This document shows positions 63,101-64,000 of a DNA stretch of 64,000 bases, in pieces. The stretch spans positions 124,001 through 188,000 of the forward strand of contig JAWZYV010011915.1 in the NCBI GenBank assembly GCA_038373885.1. Reading direction: 5' to 3'. The position numbers and the translations under genes were made by a program. The stretch's first letter is position 1. Every line of letters begins with the position of its first letter. The stretch comes from Cheiracanthium punctorium (lineage: Eukaryota; Arthropoda; Arachnida; Araneae; Cheiracanthiidae). Under the pieces are notes generated by a model. That model did not search any database and was not told where the DNA came from. It was given only the letters and a program-made list of their open reading frames with translations.

Positions 63101-63389
63101 AGTCGCGAGTCGTAGTTATGGTTTATATGTTTTATACGGGATTTTGATACGTTCCGCAGGCCGAATAAAAAGCCTTGACAGGCCACATCTGGCCCGCGGG
63201 CAGTAGGTTGCCCATATGTGCTGTAAGTGAAAAAAACTTCATGTTGATGCAAAACTGCTTTCAGCTAAATTTAAATTGATATATTACTTAAAAACAATTA
63301 AAACTTACCTTAAAAGTAAATTTTGTTGAACTCATTACTTCAATTATATTAAAAGCAGCCCAGCTAATATCATAGCCCAGCATTTGTAA
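3052..63389 (-). CDS. AP3D1: AP-3 complex subunit delta (delta-adaptin), partial multi-exon gene
   Basis: This is the large delta chain of the AP-3 adaptor heterotetramer, which sorts cargo from endosomes or trans-Golgi to lysosomes and lysosome-related organelles. Ten exons (81, 81, 108, 130, 140, 74, 50, 50, 49 and 146 bp in transcript order) add up to 909 bases, or 303 codons, without a break in frame. The product follows vertebrate delta-adaptin almost residue for residue, from LQMLGYDISWAAFNIIEV through KPYLRKKAVLLMYKIFLK and SSGMPNHSASIQ to DDKDESIRLRALDLLYGM. This is helical-repeat trunk, roughly residues 65-370 of the known protein by my estimate. Every intron has GT/AG ends, and introns reach 13 kb. 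The N-terminus (above 64000) and the rest of the trunk, hinge and ear (below 3052) are not visible. One exon exists in two alternative versions. The assignment is secure; the span given includes introns. Confidence 0.95.
3198..4080. other. Intron 9 sequence, nothing recognised
   Basis: AT-rich DNA between exons 9 and 10 of AP3D1, with homopolymer runs such as C10 near 3330. Several open frames of 60-90 codons occur by chance on both strands and show no recognisable domain. Confidence 0.4.
4090..4335 (+). mobile_element. tRNA-derived SINE
   Basis: TGGCACAGTGG (4097-4107) is a good RNA polymerase III A box, and GTTCAAATCC (4141-4150) is a near-perfect B box at tRNA spacing. The head folds poorly as a tRNA, and about 190 bases of unrelated body follow, as in SINEs. 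I see no long A tail. The superfamily call rests on the two promoter boxes only. Confidence 0.65.
4432..5310. mobile_element. Possible pogo/Tigger-like MITE remnant
   Basis: TACAGCAAACTCGGCATATA followed by ATGAGTCCAGATATAGTGAA resembles the TA-CAG termini of Tigger-type MITEs. I could not find a convincing matching right end; CTATAGTGAGCACGAATATG near 5279 is the only candidate. Tentative. Confidence 0.3.
5398..5446 (-). CDS. AP3D1: AP3D1 exon 9 of window
   Basis: A 49-bp exon encoding LCVQKLRILIEDSDQN plus the first base of a Leu codon. The acceptor is TTTTATAG and the donor GTAAGT. It is too short for ordinary ORF detection but fits exactly between exons 8 and 10 in sequence and phase. 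Confidence 0.94.
5965..6682. mobile_element. hAT-like MITE
   Basis: GGATGCACAACCTCT at the left and AGAGGTTGTGCACAT at the right are inverted copies of each other around about 700 bases. The adjoining CATGGGCC and CGCCCACAAG also resemble the inner part of hAT MITE ends. I found no clear 8-bp target duplication. A related end (TATGGTTGTGCATAAT) lies near 11316. Confidence 0.55.
7084..7292. mobile_element. Near-perfect foldback element with 9-bp flanking duplication
   Basis: Two 100-base arms (7087-7186 and 7193-7292) are inverted copies with about three mismatches around the 6-base loop ATGGAG. CGGATTAAT flanks it on both sides (7075-7083 and 7293-7301), as expected of a target-site duplication. 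Transcribed, it would make a long double-stranded hairpin. Each arm carries CTGATGA, a 5-bp hairpin GGTTA/TAACC and GAAA in that order, resembling a hammerhead ribozyme core. Confidence 0.85.
7560..7860. repeat. GGAGCA-rich minisatellite
   Basis: Between about 7575 and 7680 a 20-23-base unit (TTTGGGAGCAGAAAAATTCC) repeats several times with CACCCCGG/CACCTCGG variants. Looser GAGCA/AAAGCA phrases continue to 7840. The same TTTGGAGCA phrase occurs at 57597-57650, next to the large hAT element, which suggests that this is a relic of the same family's end. Confidence 0.65.
7910..8017. mobile_element. Small hAT-type MITE
   Basis: CAGGAGTCAGCAACGTGTC on the left and GCGAGCCACAGGTTGCCAAT plus CGCTG on the right form the CAG...GCAACCTGTGGCTCGC-type termini typical of hAT MITEs. 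The body is only about 60 bases. No flanking duplication is evident. Confidence 0.5.
8483..8617 (-). pseudogene. C-terminal coiled-coil fragment of a transposase-like protein
   Basis: The minus strand reads ESGQILLTEGKDRLAKTL then KLLEENEKAQEEINKNKKK and a stop. It is a charged heptad-like tail of the kind that ends ZBED/hAT-like transposases. Upstream the frame runs into unrelated sequence near 8620. With the GGAGCA repeats downstream of it, it mirrors the arrangement at the low-coordinate end of the 57.6-62.5 kb hAT element. The assignment is inference. Confidence 0.35.
9061..10504. mobile_element. Possible element bounded by 28-bp inverted repeats
   Basis: TACCGTAATTTATGAAAGAA ACGCCGC at 9061 and its inverse (GCGGCGTTTCTTCCATAAAT TATGGTA) ending at 10504 match over about 28 bases with three or so differences. 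Both ends are followed inward by more AACGCCGC phrases. The interior is heterogeneous, with G runs at 9168-9182 and 9883-9900. It may be one element with insertions or two inverted copies of a short repeat. Confidence 0.45.
9861..9901. repeat. (TTTA)n microsatellite running into an 18-base G run
   Basis: Five or so TTTA units are followed directly by a homopolymer of about 18 G. A similar (TG)n plus long G run is at 9150-9182. Such runs are slippage-prone and likely sites of assembly error. Confidence 0.8.
11330..11619. mobile_element. 3' part of a CAGGGT-ended repeat family
   Basis: This stretch aligns with 28975-29297 over most of its length. Shared phrases include TTATTTACAGATTTAT, CTATCAA(T/C)AAC and the ends TTTTTTAGACCCTG / TTTTTTTACACCCTG. 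A left end of the same kind (CAGGGTGTCACTGATTTAAA) is at 5904. Probably a non-autonomous DNA element of which two right ends and one left end are in the window. Confidence 0.5.
11620..13230. other. Intron 8 sequence, little recognised
   Basis: AT-rich DNA. A phrase TTTTAGAGT(A/G)GGTATGATCA occurs at about 12655 and 12786, and TGTAGACAG recurs at 12412-12484, so a small local duplication is likely. No exon or transposon protein is visible. Confidence 0.35.
13235..13373 (-). mobile_element. Truncated copy of the GGGGCGTAGCC hAT MITE
   Basis: Reverse-complement match to the body of the intact MITE at 43307-43486. It shares the order G-run, GTTAGGGG(A/G)GTCATAAC, CATACAAAATGTATATTC and ATATATGAGTTG(A/C)AGTAGTC. 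The terminal GGGGCGTAGCC repeats are missing on both sides, so it is a fossil or was internally copied. Confidence 0.8.
13394..14329. mobile_element. DNA element with CAGGGTGTCTACC ends, interrupted
   Basis: It begins CAGGGTTTCTACCAAATTTC and ends GTAGACACCCTG, inverted copies of each other. The body matches 50581-51101 along its length (for example AGTCAATTTCCTGACT, CAGAAGTAGTCGCACTTTCT, TTGATGCTTTC). A GC-rich MITE has inserted just before the right terminus at 13946-14317. No target duplication is clear. Confidence 0.8.
13946..14317. mobile_element. GC-rich hAT-like MITE nested in the 13.4-14.3 kb element
   Basis: TAGAGATGAGACGGGCTCA at the left and TGAGCCCGAACTCATCTCTA at the right are inverted repeats. 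TAGAGATGAG termini are typical of hAT relatives. The ends are built of GGGCTCG repeats, the most GC-rich sequence in the window. The host element's terminal GTAGACACCCTG continues on the far side, which proves the nesting. Confidence 0.8.
14330..15753. other. Intron 8, GC-richer block and AT-rich DNA
   Basis: From 14400 to 14720 the DNA is unusually GC-rich and the minus strand is open for 146 codons. The peptide has no recognisable domain and looks like a by-product of composition. The rest, up to exon 8, is AT-rich with nothing I can name. Confidence 0.35.
15754..15803 (-). CDS. AP3D1: AP3D1 exon 8 of window
   Basis: A 50-bp exon finishing the Val codon and encoding LISISSGMPNHSASIQ. The acceptor is TTTCAG and the donor GTATTAA. 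The SSGMPNHSASIQ block is characteristic of delta-adaptin and separates it from alpha, beta and gamma chains. Confidence 0.95.
16612..16821. mobile_element. hAT-like MITE with 8-bp flanking repeats
   Basis: The ends are CATGGGTGGCC and GGTACCCATG. The flanks TAAGTTAC (16604-16611) and TACATTAC (16822-16829) agree at 6 of 8 positions, consistent with an aged hAT target duplication. The body holds C and G runs. Confidence 0.65.
17205..18245. mobile_element. Possible MITE with ACTAC-rich termini
   Basis: Repeated AACTACTTTT/ATGTAGTTA phrases at 17205-17330 are mirrored by AGTAGTGACTACTG and CACACTACAAACTAC at 18185-18230 in inverse sense. I could not define exact ends. The middle has C/T-rich DNA without a gene. 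Confidence 0.3.
19003..19356. mobile_element. hAT MITE (TATGGGCAACC family) with perfect 8-bp duplication, itself interrupted
   Basis: ATCTAGAT flanks both sides (18995-19002 and 19357-19364). The element starts AACATATGGGCTACGTCTGG, contains GGCCAGATGTGGCCC and ends GGTTGCC...ATACCTA. It belongs to the family at 41160-41308 and 63048-63220. A second MITE (19189-19346) has inserted within the last 15 bases of its right terminus. Confidence 0.85.
19189..19346. mobile_element. hAT MITE (CATGGGCGCC ends) nested in the previous element
   Basis: The ends CATGGGCGCCGGCAG and CTGCTGGCGCCCATG are inverted repeats. The flanks CCGATACC (19181-19188) and CCAATACC (19347-19354) match at 7 of 8. Removing the insert and one flank rebuilds the outer element's GGTTGCC-ATACCT terminus. 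Confidence 0.88.
19365..21092. other. Intron 7 sequence, nothing recognised
   Basis: AT-rich. A 97-codon open frame at 19367-19660 has no domain I know. A short (AAAC)n run is at 20149-20172 and (TTTA)n at 20801-20818. Confidence 0.35.
21093..21142 (-). CDS. AP3D1: AP3D1 exon 7 of window
   Basis: A 50-bp microexon-like exon. One base completes the split Ser, then TSAMSLLYECINTVIA, then one base of the next Val codon. The acceptor is TTTTTAG and the donor GTAAGAAT. LLYECINTVI is a signature of AP large chains. It follows a 13-kb intron. Confidence 0.95.
21460..21535 (-). mobile_element. 3' fragment of the SINE family seen at 41.5 and 51.7 kb
   Basis: The minus strand reads GCGTGTTAGAGCTCCTTAAA and AAGTCATCTGACCAATCTCC, aligning with the tail of the SINE at 51655-51880 (GCGTTAGAACCCCTTAGAAA and following). 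The promoter-box half is absent. Confidence 0.5.
21697..22935 (-). CDS. Penelope-like RT/GIY-YIG polyprotein, C-terminal 412 codons open
   Basis: The open part begins in the RT fingers/palm. GVPMGSPISGVIAEW is the block before the active site and FRYVDDIFVIV holds the catalytic YVDD. LDVKINR follows. A basic linker leads to a GIY-YIG-type nuclease near residue 310, where CYIGMTKRKIKDRKKEH supplies YIG, the Arg and the His-type spacing. The first Met is an internal residue; upstream the same frame is closed by one TAA where copy B has CAA. The C-terminal codons overlap a CTGAAGA-hairpin-GAAA motif. It differs from copy B by only a few residues. Confidence 0.88.
   Translation of the reverse strand: MNAIINKQITSNIDNNSTSTTINSTLNLILHNSYFQFNHNFYKQKKGVPMGSPISGVIAEWKMRLVERVIFDKLSNHIKTWFRYVDDIFVIVNKNETENILKEINSIDNNIQFTVEIEENATINYLDVKINRDMKNNINTTVFRKATNNNEIVHFNSKTPYKFKIAAIRSYINCAITVCSNEKLLNEELQFIKTQCKNAGYPKSIVKNLFKKRIKKLEQINNYQNPKLKFTKAIPYCRGAALKITNEAAKKNIKIPIKPNQNIFKRIRSDKDNITPDETASIYKLNFTDNSTNKPGCYIGMTKRKIKDRKKEHQTDIKFDKTTTALAKIAQECPIEINFNNSQKLANYKNSYYARNMEALQIITTDGAINDMTHAQIDPGWNVLLRKRAGHLELRPELKKVVAATKSATNGF
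22936..23530 (-). pseudogene. N-terminal RT half of Penelope-like copy A, broken
   Basis: Minus-strand reading gives INDLKKNNNVTCLSSDKTGK, then after a frameshift near 23280 PTLTNFAPIAPRIFAKYKDH and PLSLRPIVSKCEGPTYDLEK, then LVNFDITNLYPSIDI and a stop. TLTNFAPI..YK..K.PLRPIVS and FDITNLYPSI are RT motifs of this superfamily. The stop and shift make this copy incapable of a full protein as it stands. Confidence 0.8.
23557..24845 (+). mobile_element. Penelope-like retroelement, copy B (5' truncated)
   Basis: Homology to copy A starts abruptly at CTTTACCC, inside the codons for LYPSID. Preceding bases (TCGGCTATTGCAGTCTG) are unrelated. Homology ends about 35 bases after the stop codon. Copies A and B lie head to head, separated by about 20 bases and a G run of more than ten. 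5' truncation is typical of target-primed reverse transcription. Confidence 0.85.
23584..24819 (+). CDS. Penelope-like RT (partial) plus GIY-YIG endonuclease, 411 codons
   Basis: Same domains as copy A: GVPMGSPISGVIADW, catalytic FRYVDDIFVIV, LDVKINR, basic linker, then CYIGMTKRKIKDRKKEH of the GIY-YIG-like nuclease. The frame is open upstream of the Met to SIDIQE, where the element is truncated, so the fingers subdomain is missing. One residue (Asp in INDMTH) is deleted relative to copy A. The near identity of the two copies indicates recent activity of the family. Confidence 0.87.
   Translation: MNAIINIQITSNIDNNSTSTTINSTLNLILHNSYFQFNHNFYKQKRGVPMGSPISGVIADWKMRLVERVIFDKLSNHIKTWFRYVDDIFVIVNKNETENILKEINSIDNNIQFTVEIEENATINYLDVKINRDMKNNINTTVFRKATNNNEIVHFNSKTPYKFKIAAIRSYINCAITVCSNEKLLNEELQFIKTQCKNAGYPKSIVKNLFKKRIKKLEQINNYQNPKLKFTKAIPYCRGAALKITNEAAKRNIKIPIKPNQNIFKRIRSDKDNITPDETASIYKLNFTDNSTNKPGCYIGMTKRKIKDRKKEHQTDIKFDKTTTALAKIAQECPIEINFNNSQKLANYKNSYYARNMEALQIITTDGAINMTHAQIDPGWNVLLRKRAGHLELRPELKKVVAATESATNGF
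25230..26540 (+). pseudogene. Decayed gene of an unclassified transposon-like family
   Basis: Scattered frames give EFVMKVYLSNWFKI near 26050, and FPWHT then HIVEQCVKLVTEASAKIW near 26430-26510. These match the phrases (I/V)MKVY..(M/N)WF.IK and PCHTQAVE(R/Q)CVKLVTEAS that I recognise from abundant uncharacterised arthropod proteins. The same family recurs at 36230-37160. Stops and shifts break it throughout. I cannot name the superfamily; a DNA transposon is my inference from copy number. Confidence 0.55.
26970..27020. repeat. (ATTGT)n microsatellite
   Basis: TATTGTATTGTATTGTTGTA followed by GTATTGTATTGTATTG, an imperfect 5-base repeat. Confidence 0.85.
27420..28560. repeat. Local duplication with internal tandem units
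   Basis: 27540-27765 and 28320-28552 are diverged direct copies. Shared phrases include CATCTCCATGTCAATAGTT, TAAGGACCATGTTTGGGGCC and GAAGATATATAACTGCACTG. Between them two 130-base units (27850-27975 and 27985-28110) share TACTCAGGAATAGTG and GAATCGGTT(C/G)AGTAGTT. A 70-base unit is doubled at 27420-27555. Probably part of one large repeat whose ends I cannot see. Confidence 0.7.
28975..29297. mobile_element. Second copy of the CAGGGT-ended repeat family (right end)
   Basis: Aligns with 11330-11619 and ends TTTTTTTACACCCTGG. Near the end it has the ATTTAAATCAAAAAA-type block also seen at the left end near 5915. The mariner fossil follows immediately. Confidence 0.5.
29340..30030 (+). pseudogene. 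mariner transposase fossil
   Basis: The frames give VLHELIQADKDRCVQACTNL, LDRIVMCDEQQIYFNN (first catalytic Asp region), KVLFHQDNARPHVSAF (second Asp) and HPSYSPDIVPLDFYIFSHL (third Asp). This is the Asp-Asp-Asp layout of mariner cut-and-paste transposases. The DNA-binding N-terminus is missing, the frame is shifted and stopped between blocks, and the order LHELIQ...IVPLDF is kept. It ends near KHWQKIIDLGGRYYPY, the usual C-terminus. Confidence 0.85.
30060..34278. other. Intron 6 sequence, nothing recognised
   Basis: Four kilobases of AT-rich DNA without an exon, transposon protein or clear terminal repeat. Open frames here are short and composition-driven. Confidence 0.4.
34279..34352 (-). 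CDS. AP3D1: AP3D1 exon 6b, canonical copy
   Basis: A 74-bp exon encoding FGALTPLEPRLGKKLIEP then LTNLIH plus two bases of a Ser codon. The peptide is the form known from vertebrate delta-adaptin. The acceptor is TTTTGCAG after a C/T tract and the donor is GTAAATG. It is 491 bp downstream of the homologous exon 6a, with equal length and phase, so only one of the two can be used per mRNA without a frameshift. Confidence 0.95.
34844..34917 (-). CDS. AP3D1: AP3D1 exon 6a, variant copy of a duplicated exon
   Basis: This 74-bp exon lies upstream, in transcript order, of the conventional exon 6b. It encodes FAVLTYIEPRLGRKLSQP then LINIIR and ends with the AG of a split Ser codon, exactly as 6b does. 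The acceptor has a long pyrimidine tract ending TTCCAG, and the donor is GTAAT. It keeps 14 of the 24 complete residues of 6b, including EPRLG, and several other changes are conservative (R/K, Q/E, I/L). By my count 56 of 74 bases match, and differences fall mainly on protein-changing positions. There is no stop codon. It is either a true mutually exclusive exon or a very well preserved duplicate. Confidence 0.85.
35805..36125 (+). pseudogene. Tigger/jerky-like transposase N-terminal fragment
   Basis: ANDWIERFKECYKLSFTKIY followed by SEAVEVNHSQVYD resembles the WLERFK.RH.I...KI.GEA..V block that links the CENP-B-type DNA-binding domain to the DDE domain in Tigger and jerky proteins. The usual FNADETGLF motif is degraded to VFTKEAHLL, so the catalytic Asp is lost. 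The frame stops shortly after. Confidence 0.5.
36230..37160 (+). pseudogene. Second copy of the unclassified transposon-like gene
   Basis: Frames give NELPVRHLL-like sequence, FCGPIGKAIKTNEEQPVIHF, LSNDQQYLFNMCLAILCGEC, then SRWLTTASRSLRLYVATEK, then NVVQRNNFFCHPENLL and, near 37110, CPCHT followed by AVKRC. The order matches full-length members of the family (GPIGKA, DQQYL, HSRWLTTA, HPENLL, PCHTQAVERC). At least three frame changes and several stops are present. Compared with the copy at 25.2-26.5 kb it keeps more of the N-terminal half. Confidence 0.6.
38337..39131. mobile_element. pogo/Tigger MITE, complete
   Basis: Flanked by TA on both sides. The left end CAGTCGACTCTCTGAAATCC GCAC is the inverse of the right end, GTGCGGATTTCAGAGAGT plus CTACTG, with very few differences over 24 bases. 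No transposase frame is inside. CAG...ATCCGCAC termini and a TA target are typical of the Tigger group. Confidence 0.88.
39134..41049. other. Intron 5 sequence, nothing recognised
   Basis: AT-rich DNA without exon, protein or terminal repeat that I can support. Confidence 0.4.
41160..41308. mobile_element. hAT MITE (TATGGGCAACC family)
   Basis: Begins CAGGCATGGGCACCTTTGAA and ends GCTGCCCATATGTG. The flanks ATTTATAC (41152-41159) and ATTTACAC (41309-41316) match at 7 of 8. Sister copies are at 19003-19356 and 63048-63220. Confidence 0.85.
41515..41760 (-). mobile_element. tRNA-derived SINE
   Basis: On the minus strand ATGGTTGAGTGGATATAAAG carries an A-box-like TGGTTGAGTGG. CGTTCAGGCCT about 55 bases on is a B-box variant. 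The body and tail (CTGGAGTTTGGGGCATTTTT, AGATGTAACATGAATATG) align with the copy at 51655-51880. Confidence 0.6.
42988..44462. mobile_element. TIR element related to 55341-56529
   Basis: The left end GCCAGCCAAATTTGGC and right end CACCAAATTTGGCTGGTG are inverted. The interior follows the other copy closely (GCATAGGTC(A/C)TGAG(T/C)ATGT, AGTTTTGTCAGAGTTG, GTGCCATCAAGCTC). The outermost bases are diverged, so the limits are approximate. A 180-bp MITE interrupts it at 43307. Confidence 0.75.
43307..43486. mobile_element. hAT MITE with perfect 8-bp target duplication
   Basis: CAGGGGCGTAGCCA and TGGCTACGCCCCTG are terminal inverted repeats. TGCATAGG flanks both sides (43299-43306 and 43487-43494), an 8-bp duplication characteristic of hAT. 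The uninterrupted site GCATAGGTC exists in the sister element at 55440. G runs of 10-12 lie near both ends. Confidence 0.95.
45619..45758 (-). CDS. AP3D1: AP3D1 exon 5 of window
   Basis: A 140-bp exon that completes the Gly codon from exon 4 and then encodes VQSAAVNVICELARKNPKNY, LSLAPVFFKLMTSSTNNW and MLIKIIKL. The acceptor is TTTTTTAG and the donor GTAAGT. It ends in phase 0 just before the alternative exon pair. The NNW.LIKIIKLF block is the usual landmark of AP large chains; the F is supplied by either alternative exon. Confidence 0.95.
45759..47400. other. Intron 4 sequence, nothing recognised
   Basis: AT-rich intron between exons 4 and 5. The phrase AGGTGTTTGCAAGTAAC is repeated in tandem near 46325-46385. 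No gene or transposon end seen. Confidence 0.4.
47401..47530 (-). CDS. AP3D1: AP3D1 exon 4 of window
   Basis: A 130-bp exon of 43 codons plus one base. It reads LSSTKPYLRKKAVLLMYKIF, then LKFPEALRPAFPRLKEKLED, then PDP, and splits the following Gly codon. The acceptor is TTTCAG and the donor GTGTGTATG. The KPYLRKKA block is shared by the large chains of AP complexes and the rest is delta-specific. Confidence 0.95.
47744..48462. mobile_element. DNA element with CAGGGTTCCCAC termini
   Basis: CAGGGTTCCCACTC at the left is the inverse of GTGGGAACCCTG at the right. Internally AAAATAAGGC(T/C)(A/T)TTTTTAA phrases recur near both ends. The centre is GC-richer with a C/T tract. Flanking 8-mers do not match convincingly. 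Non-autonomous, probably hAT. Confidence 0.75.
49467..50280 (+). pseudogene. Tigger transposase C-terminal fossil
   Basis: The first frame reads LLKEYWQKYTIVTCLKNIQA, then VSWKKLLSDIVQDYRGF, DPLTDEDQVEMTKSVSEEE and LEHLSQVVRTIKEVQDMI, and ends EWDP plus a stop. The next codons continue the family sequence in the same frame as ALQFRNALDGAMEPYKSLL and MKRECQQLPIMMF. The stop after WDP is therefore a nonsense substitution. This is the region after the DDE domain in Tigger transposases; the catalytic part upstream is absent. It is noticeably GC-richer than its surroundings. Confidence 0.85.
50581..51101. mobile_element. DNA element with CAGGGTGTCTACC termini, uninterrupted
   Basis: CAGGGTGTCTACC at the left and GGTAGACACCCTG at the right are perfect 13-bp inverted repeats. 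The body matches 13394-13945. A CCGG-rich end (TTTTCCAGACTTTCCGGAGC) is shared. No clear target duplication. Confidence 0.9.
51650..51880 (-). mobile_element. tRNA-derived SINE, best copy
   Basis: On the minus strand ATGGTACGGGGGTTATG has an A-box-like TGGTACGGGGG, and GGTTCAGGTCT is a B-box variant. The body reads GTCTGGAGTTTTGGTACATT and AGATGTAACATAAATATGCG. Related copies are at 41515-41760 and 21460-21535, all on the same strand as AP3D1. Confidence 0.6.
52665..52772 (-). CDS. AP3D1: AP3D1 exon 3 of window
   Basis: A 108-bp phase-0 exon of 36 residues, beginning DLNSQNMYDAGTAMSG and continuing FACFVTPDLARDLSNDVMTL. The acceptor is TTTAG after a T-run and the donor is GTAAGG. FVTPDLARDL is a conserved block of delta-adaptins. 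The first part (NSQNMYDAG) differs from vertebrate proteins more than the rest, which is expected in a surface loop between helices. Confidence 0.95.
53030..53510. other. GC-richer block in intron 2, unclassified, possible solo LTR
   Basis: A sharply bounded segment with higher GC than the intron around it. It begins near TGTTGTGACATATATATGAG and ends near TTTTTATACATTACA before a (TA)n tract. TGT...ACA-type ends and an internal TTTATTGAACATTACATT hint at a solo LTR, but I found no clear target duplication and no second copy. Confidence 0.3.
53872..53952 (-). CDS. AP3D1: AP3D1 exon 2 of window
   Basis: An 81-bp phase-0 exon of 27 residues, beginning RIGYLAASQSFHEE and ending LTTNMIRK. Its acceptor is TTTAG and its donor GTATGT. 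It continues directly from exon 1 in the delta-adaptin alignment. The 9.4-kb intron above it contains the hAT transposase fossil and the Tc1 fossil. Confidence 0.95.
54905..55211 (-). pseudogene. Tigger/jerky-like transposase C-terminal remnant
   Basis: The minus strand reads CHNLWPFLYIDTQNYDYEW, then KITVDWILKGDEHAK, a stop, and then TNKEIIQYFESKLGSTNEDP and DSDSDAETDKILLD. The W.KLWP-like start and the acidic C-terminal tail before a stop suit the C-terminal end of jerky/Tigger proteins. An internal stop separates the halves. Identification is moderate. Confidence 0.4.
55341..56529. mobile_element. TIR element, 1.19 kb, best copy of family
   Basis: TTATCCCTTATACGGATGCC AGCCAAATTTGG at the left is the inverse of CCAAATTTGGCTGGCATCCG TATAATGGATAA at the right, 31 of 32 bases. 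The interior matches 42988-44462 and has no long frame. Near the right end a unit TAGCTACTTGG(C/T)AA/GATAAAAA AATTGCC repeats. Target duplication not identified, so superfamily unknown. Confidence 0.88.
56690..57520 (+). pseudogene. Tc1-like transposase fossil
   Basis: Plus-strand frames give DLSKFDRRQIVMAQRL, TSISETARLV, SIYKKWINDSEISNRCQDIG, RLSRLVQQN and QTVAQLTSQCNAGPSTSIWE. This is the paired-like helix-turn-helix DNA-binding region of Tc1-group transposases. It then runs through a region with RELPGRMSA-like sequence into a degenerate catalytic part. The start, GAGCCATTATATTATGACCA, resembles a Tc1-type terminal sequence. Several stops and shifts. Confidence 0.8.
57980..60325 (-). pseudogene. 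hAT/ZBED transposase-like gene, frameshifted
   Basis: From right to left: a BED-like zinc finger (HCRVCNSVINCKQHG...KQHASGKKHVQLC, about 60040-60140), then KNVNIANQNKDNVLVVETMF and ADVATVFPRIFPDSRIAKEF, a shift near 59640, and SDGPQCYEVIKN. Next NQSLLHFIGQLPALKTFFDK with a long helical region (59200-58727), and the hAT dimerisation block LLSLAHGNADCDSGFSVNK (about 58365-58430). A Lys/Glu-rich tail runs on to about 57980 with stops. Reading changes frame at least three times. Transposase-related host proteins share this layout, but the stops argue for a dead element. Confidence 0.82.
60360..61200. other. Non-coding, AT-rich; C and T runs
   Basis: Intron 1 or the interior of the hAT element. 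No gene or repeat recognised. T and A runs are frequent. Confidence 0.35.
61210..61395. mobile_element. Small pogo/Tigger MITE
   Basis: Flanked by TA. CAGTCAATCCTCATTAACAT and the inverse of TTAATGAGGTTTGACTG agree except at one or two positions. A long T run (about 61294-61318) is in the middle. Confidence 0.88.
63048..63220. mobile_element. hAT MITE (TATGGGCAACC family), complete
   Basis: Begins CAGGTATGGGCAACCTTTGA and ends GTAGGTTGCCCATATGTG. TTGTAAGT (63040-63047) and CTGTAAGT (63221-63228) match at 7 of 8. GGCCACATCTGGCCCGCGG near the right end is the family's inner palindrome. It lies less than 100 bases from AP3D1 exon 1's donor. Confidence 0.9.
63309..63389 (-). CDS. AP3D1: AP3D1 exon 1 of window
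   Basis: This 81-bp exon starts and ends on codon boundaries and encodes 27 residues, beginning LQMLGYDISWAAFN and ending STKFTFK. It has an acceptor ending TTCAG and a donor beginning GTAAGT on the minus strand. The peptide matches the conserved early trunk of delta-adaptin. It is the most 5' exon visible; the start-codon exon must lie beyond the window. Confidence 0.95.
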
Positions 63390-64000
63390 CTGAAATTCAA
63401 GGTAAAAAACTATTAAATATATTAAATTACATTTCACTAAAAACATTGCTTGGAAATTTTATAAGCATGGCTGTACCAATTTTCTAAAAAATAGTATTTC
63501 ACATCATAAAATATGAGGCCACCTTGGAATCTACCTGAATTGAATATTAAATTATCCAAATCAGTTACCTGTTTATAACAAGTAAGGTAAAACACACACA
63601 CACACACACACACAAAAAAAAAATACATATGCACTGAATATAAGAATCTCTGTCAGTTGAAAAGGGCAGTTTCCTTTATTTTGAAGAAATAGCTTTGAGA
63701 TCCTGAAAAATTAATTATCTGCATGTGGCATATGAACCTTAGTGAAGGACATTTAAAAATCTTCATATTACACATGAAGAAAACTATCAAACTTCAAACA
63801 ATCAAAGCCACTGATTTTGAGTTTGTTCAATCCAAGATAGTAGAAATCTAAATAAATGTTCATCTCATTTAAGGCAACATCCAAACACTAAAAACAAAGC
63901 TGCAAACTCTATGCTATCCTATGGGAAACACTATTTCACTCTTGTATACACAGTTATTAATATTTTACCACTTTTTCAAAAAAAAAAAAAAATCTAACTA
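63390..64000. other. Intron upstream of exon 1, (AC)n microsatellite
   Basis: Contains an (AC)11-12 run at 63592-63614 and otherwise AT-rich sequence. The expected preceding exon (KANAV.KLTY-type peptide) is not visible, so the intron extends beyond the window. Confidence 0.5.

Noticed and set aside
1..64000. CRISPR arrays, operons, ribosome binding sites, bacterial terminators
   Set aside because: The spliced AP3D1 gene and the retroelements show that this is animal nuclear DNA, and no regularly spaced identical repeats with unique spacers occur.

Overview
The window is animal nuclear DNA, very AT-rich, with tiny exons lost in kilobase-scale introns packed with transposon debris. The only host gene I can prove is AP3D1, the delta subunit of the AP-3 adaptor complex. 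It lies on the minus strand and runs through almost the whole window. Ten consecutive coding exons (63389 down to 3052) join in phase with canonical GT/AG borders into 303 codons of the N-terminal helical-repeat trunk. The start codon lies above 64000, and the C-terminal trunk, hinge and ear lie outside the low-coordinate end. The peptide is close to vertebrate delta-adaptin, and the repeat mixture (Penelope-like elements, hAT and pogo/Tigger MITEs, tRNA-derived SINEs) suggests an invertebrate, perhaps an arthropod or chelicerate; the species assignment is a guess.

The most interesting host feature is a second version of one AP3D1 exon. Two 74-bp exons (34844-34917 and 34279-34352) sit 491 bp apart. 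They have identical length, phase and frame, intact splice sites and homologous but diverged peptides. Because 74 is not a multiple of 3, a transcript that includes both, or neither, shifts frame. This is the signature of mutually exclusive splicing, here swapping 24 residues of the delta trunk.

Layout, low to high coordinates: 1-3 kb, tandem repeats and a hairpin, then exon 10. 3-15.7 kb, exon 9 among SINE, hAT fragments, a 209-bp near-perfect foldback element and GC-rich MITEs nested in one another. 15.7-21.1 kb, exons 8 and 7 with hAT MITEs inserted into each other. 21.6-24.9 kb, two almost identical Penelope-like elements head to head. 25-30 kb, a decayed gene of an unclassified transposon-like family, local duplications and a mariner fossil. 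34.3-34.9 kb, the alternative exon pair. 35.5-37.7 kb, a Tigger-like element carrying another copy of the unclassified family. 38-45 kb, a Tigger MITE and a several-layer nest of elements. 45.6-47.5 kb, exons 5 and 4. 49.4-51.9 kb, a Tigger transposase fossil, MITE and SINE. 52.6-54 kb, exons 3 and 2. 54.6-57.5 kb, a jerky-like element with a nested TIR element, then a Tc1 fossil. 57.6-62.5 kb, a large hAT element with a broken ZBED-type transposase. 63.0-63.4 kb, a hAT MITE and exon 1.

Except for the Penelope ORFs every transposon gene I see is broken by stops or frameshifts. Everything else is best read as intron sequence of AP3D1. All family assignments come from recognising motifs by eye; no database was searched.
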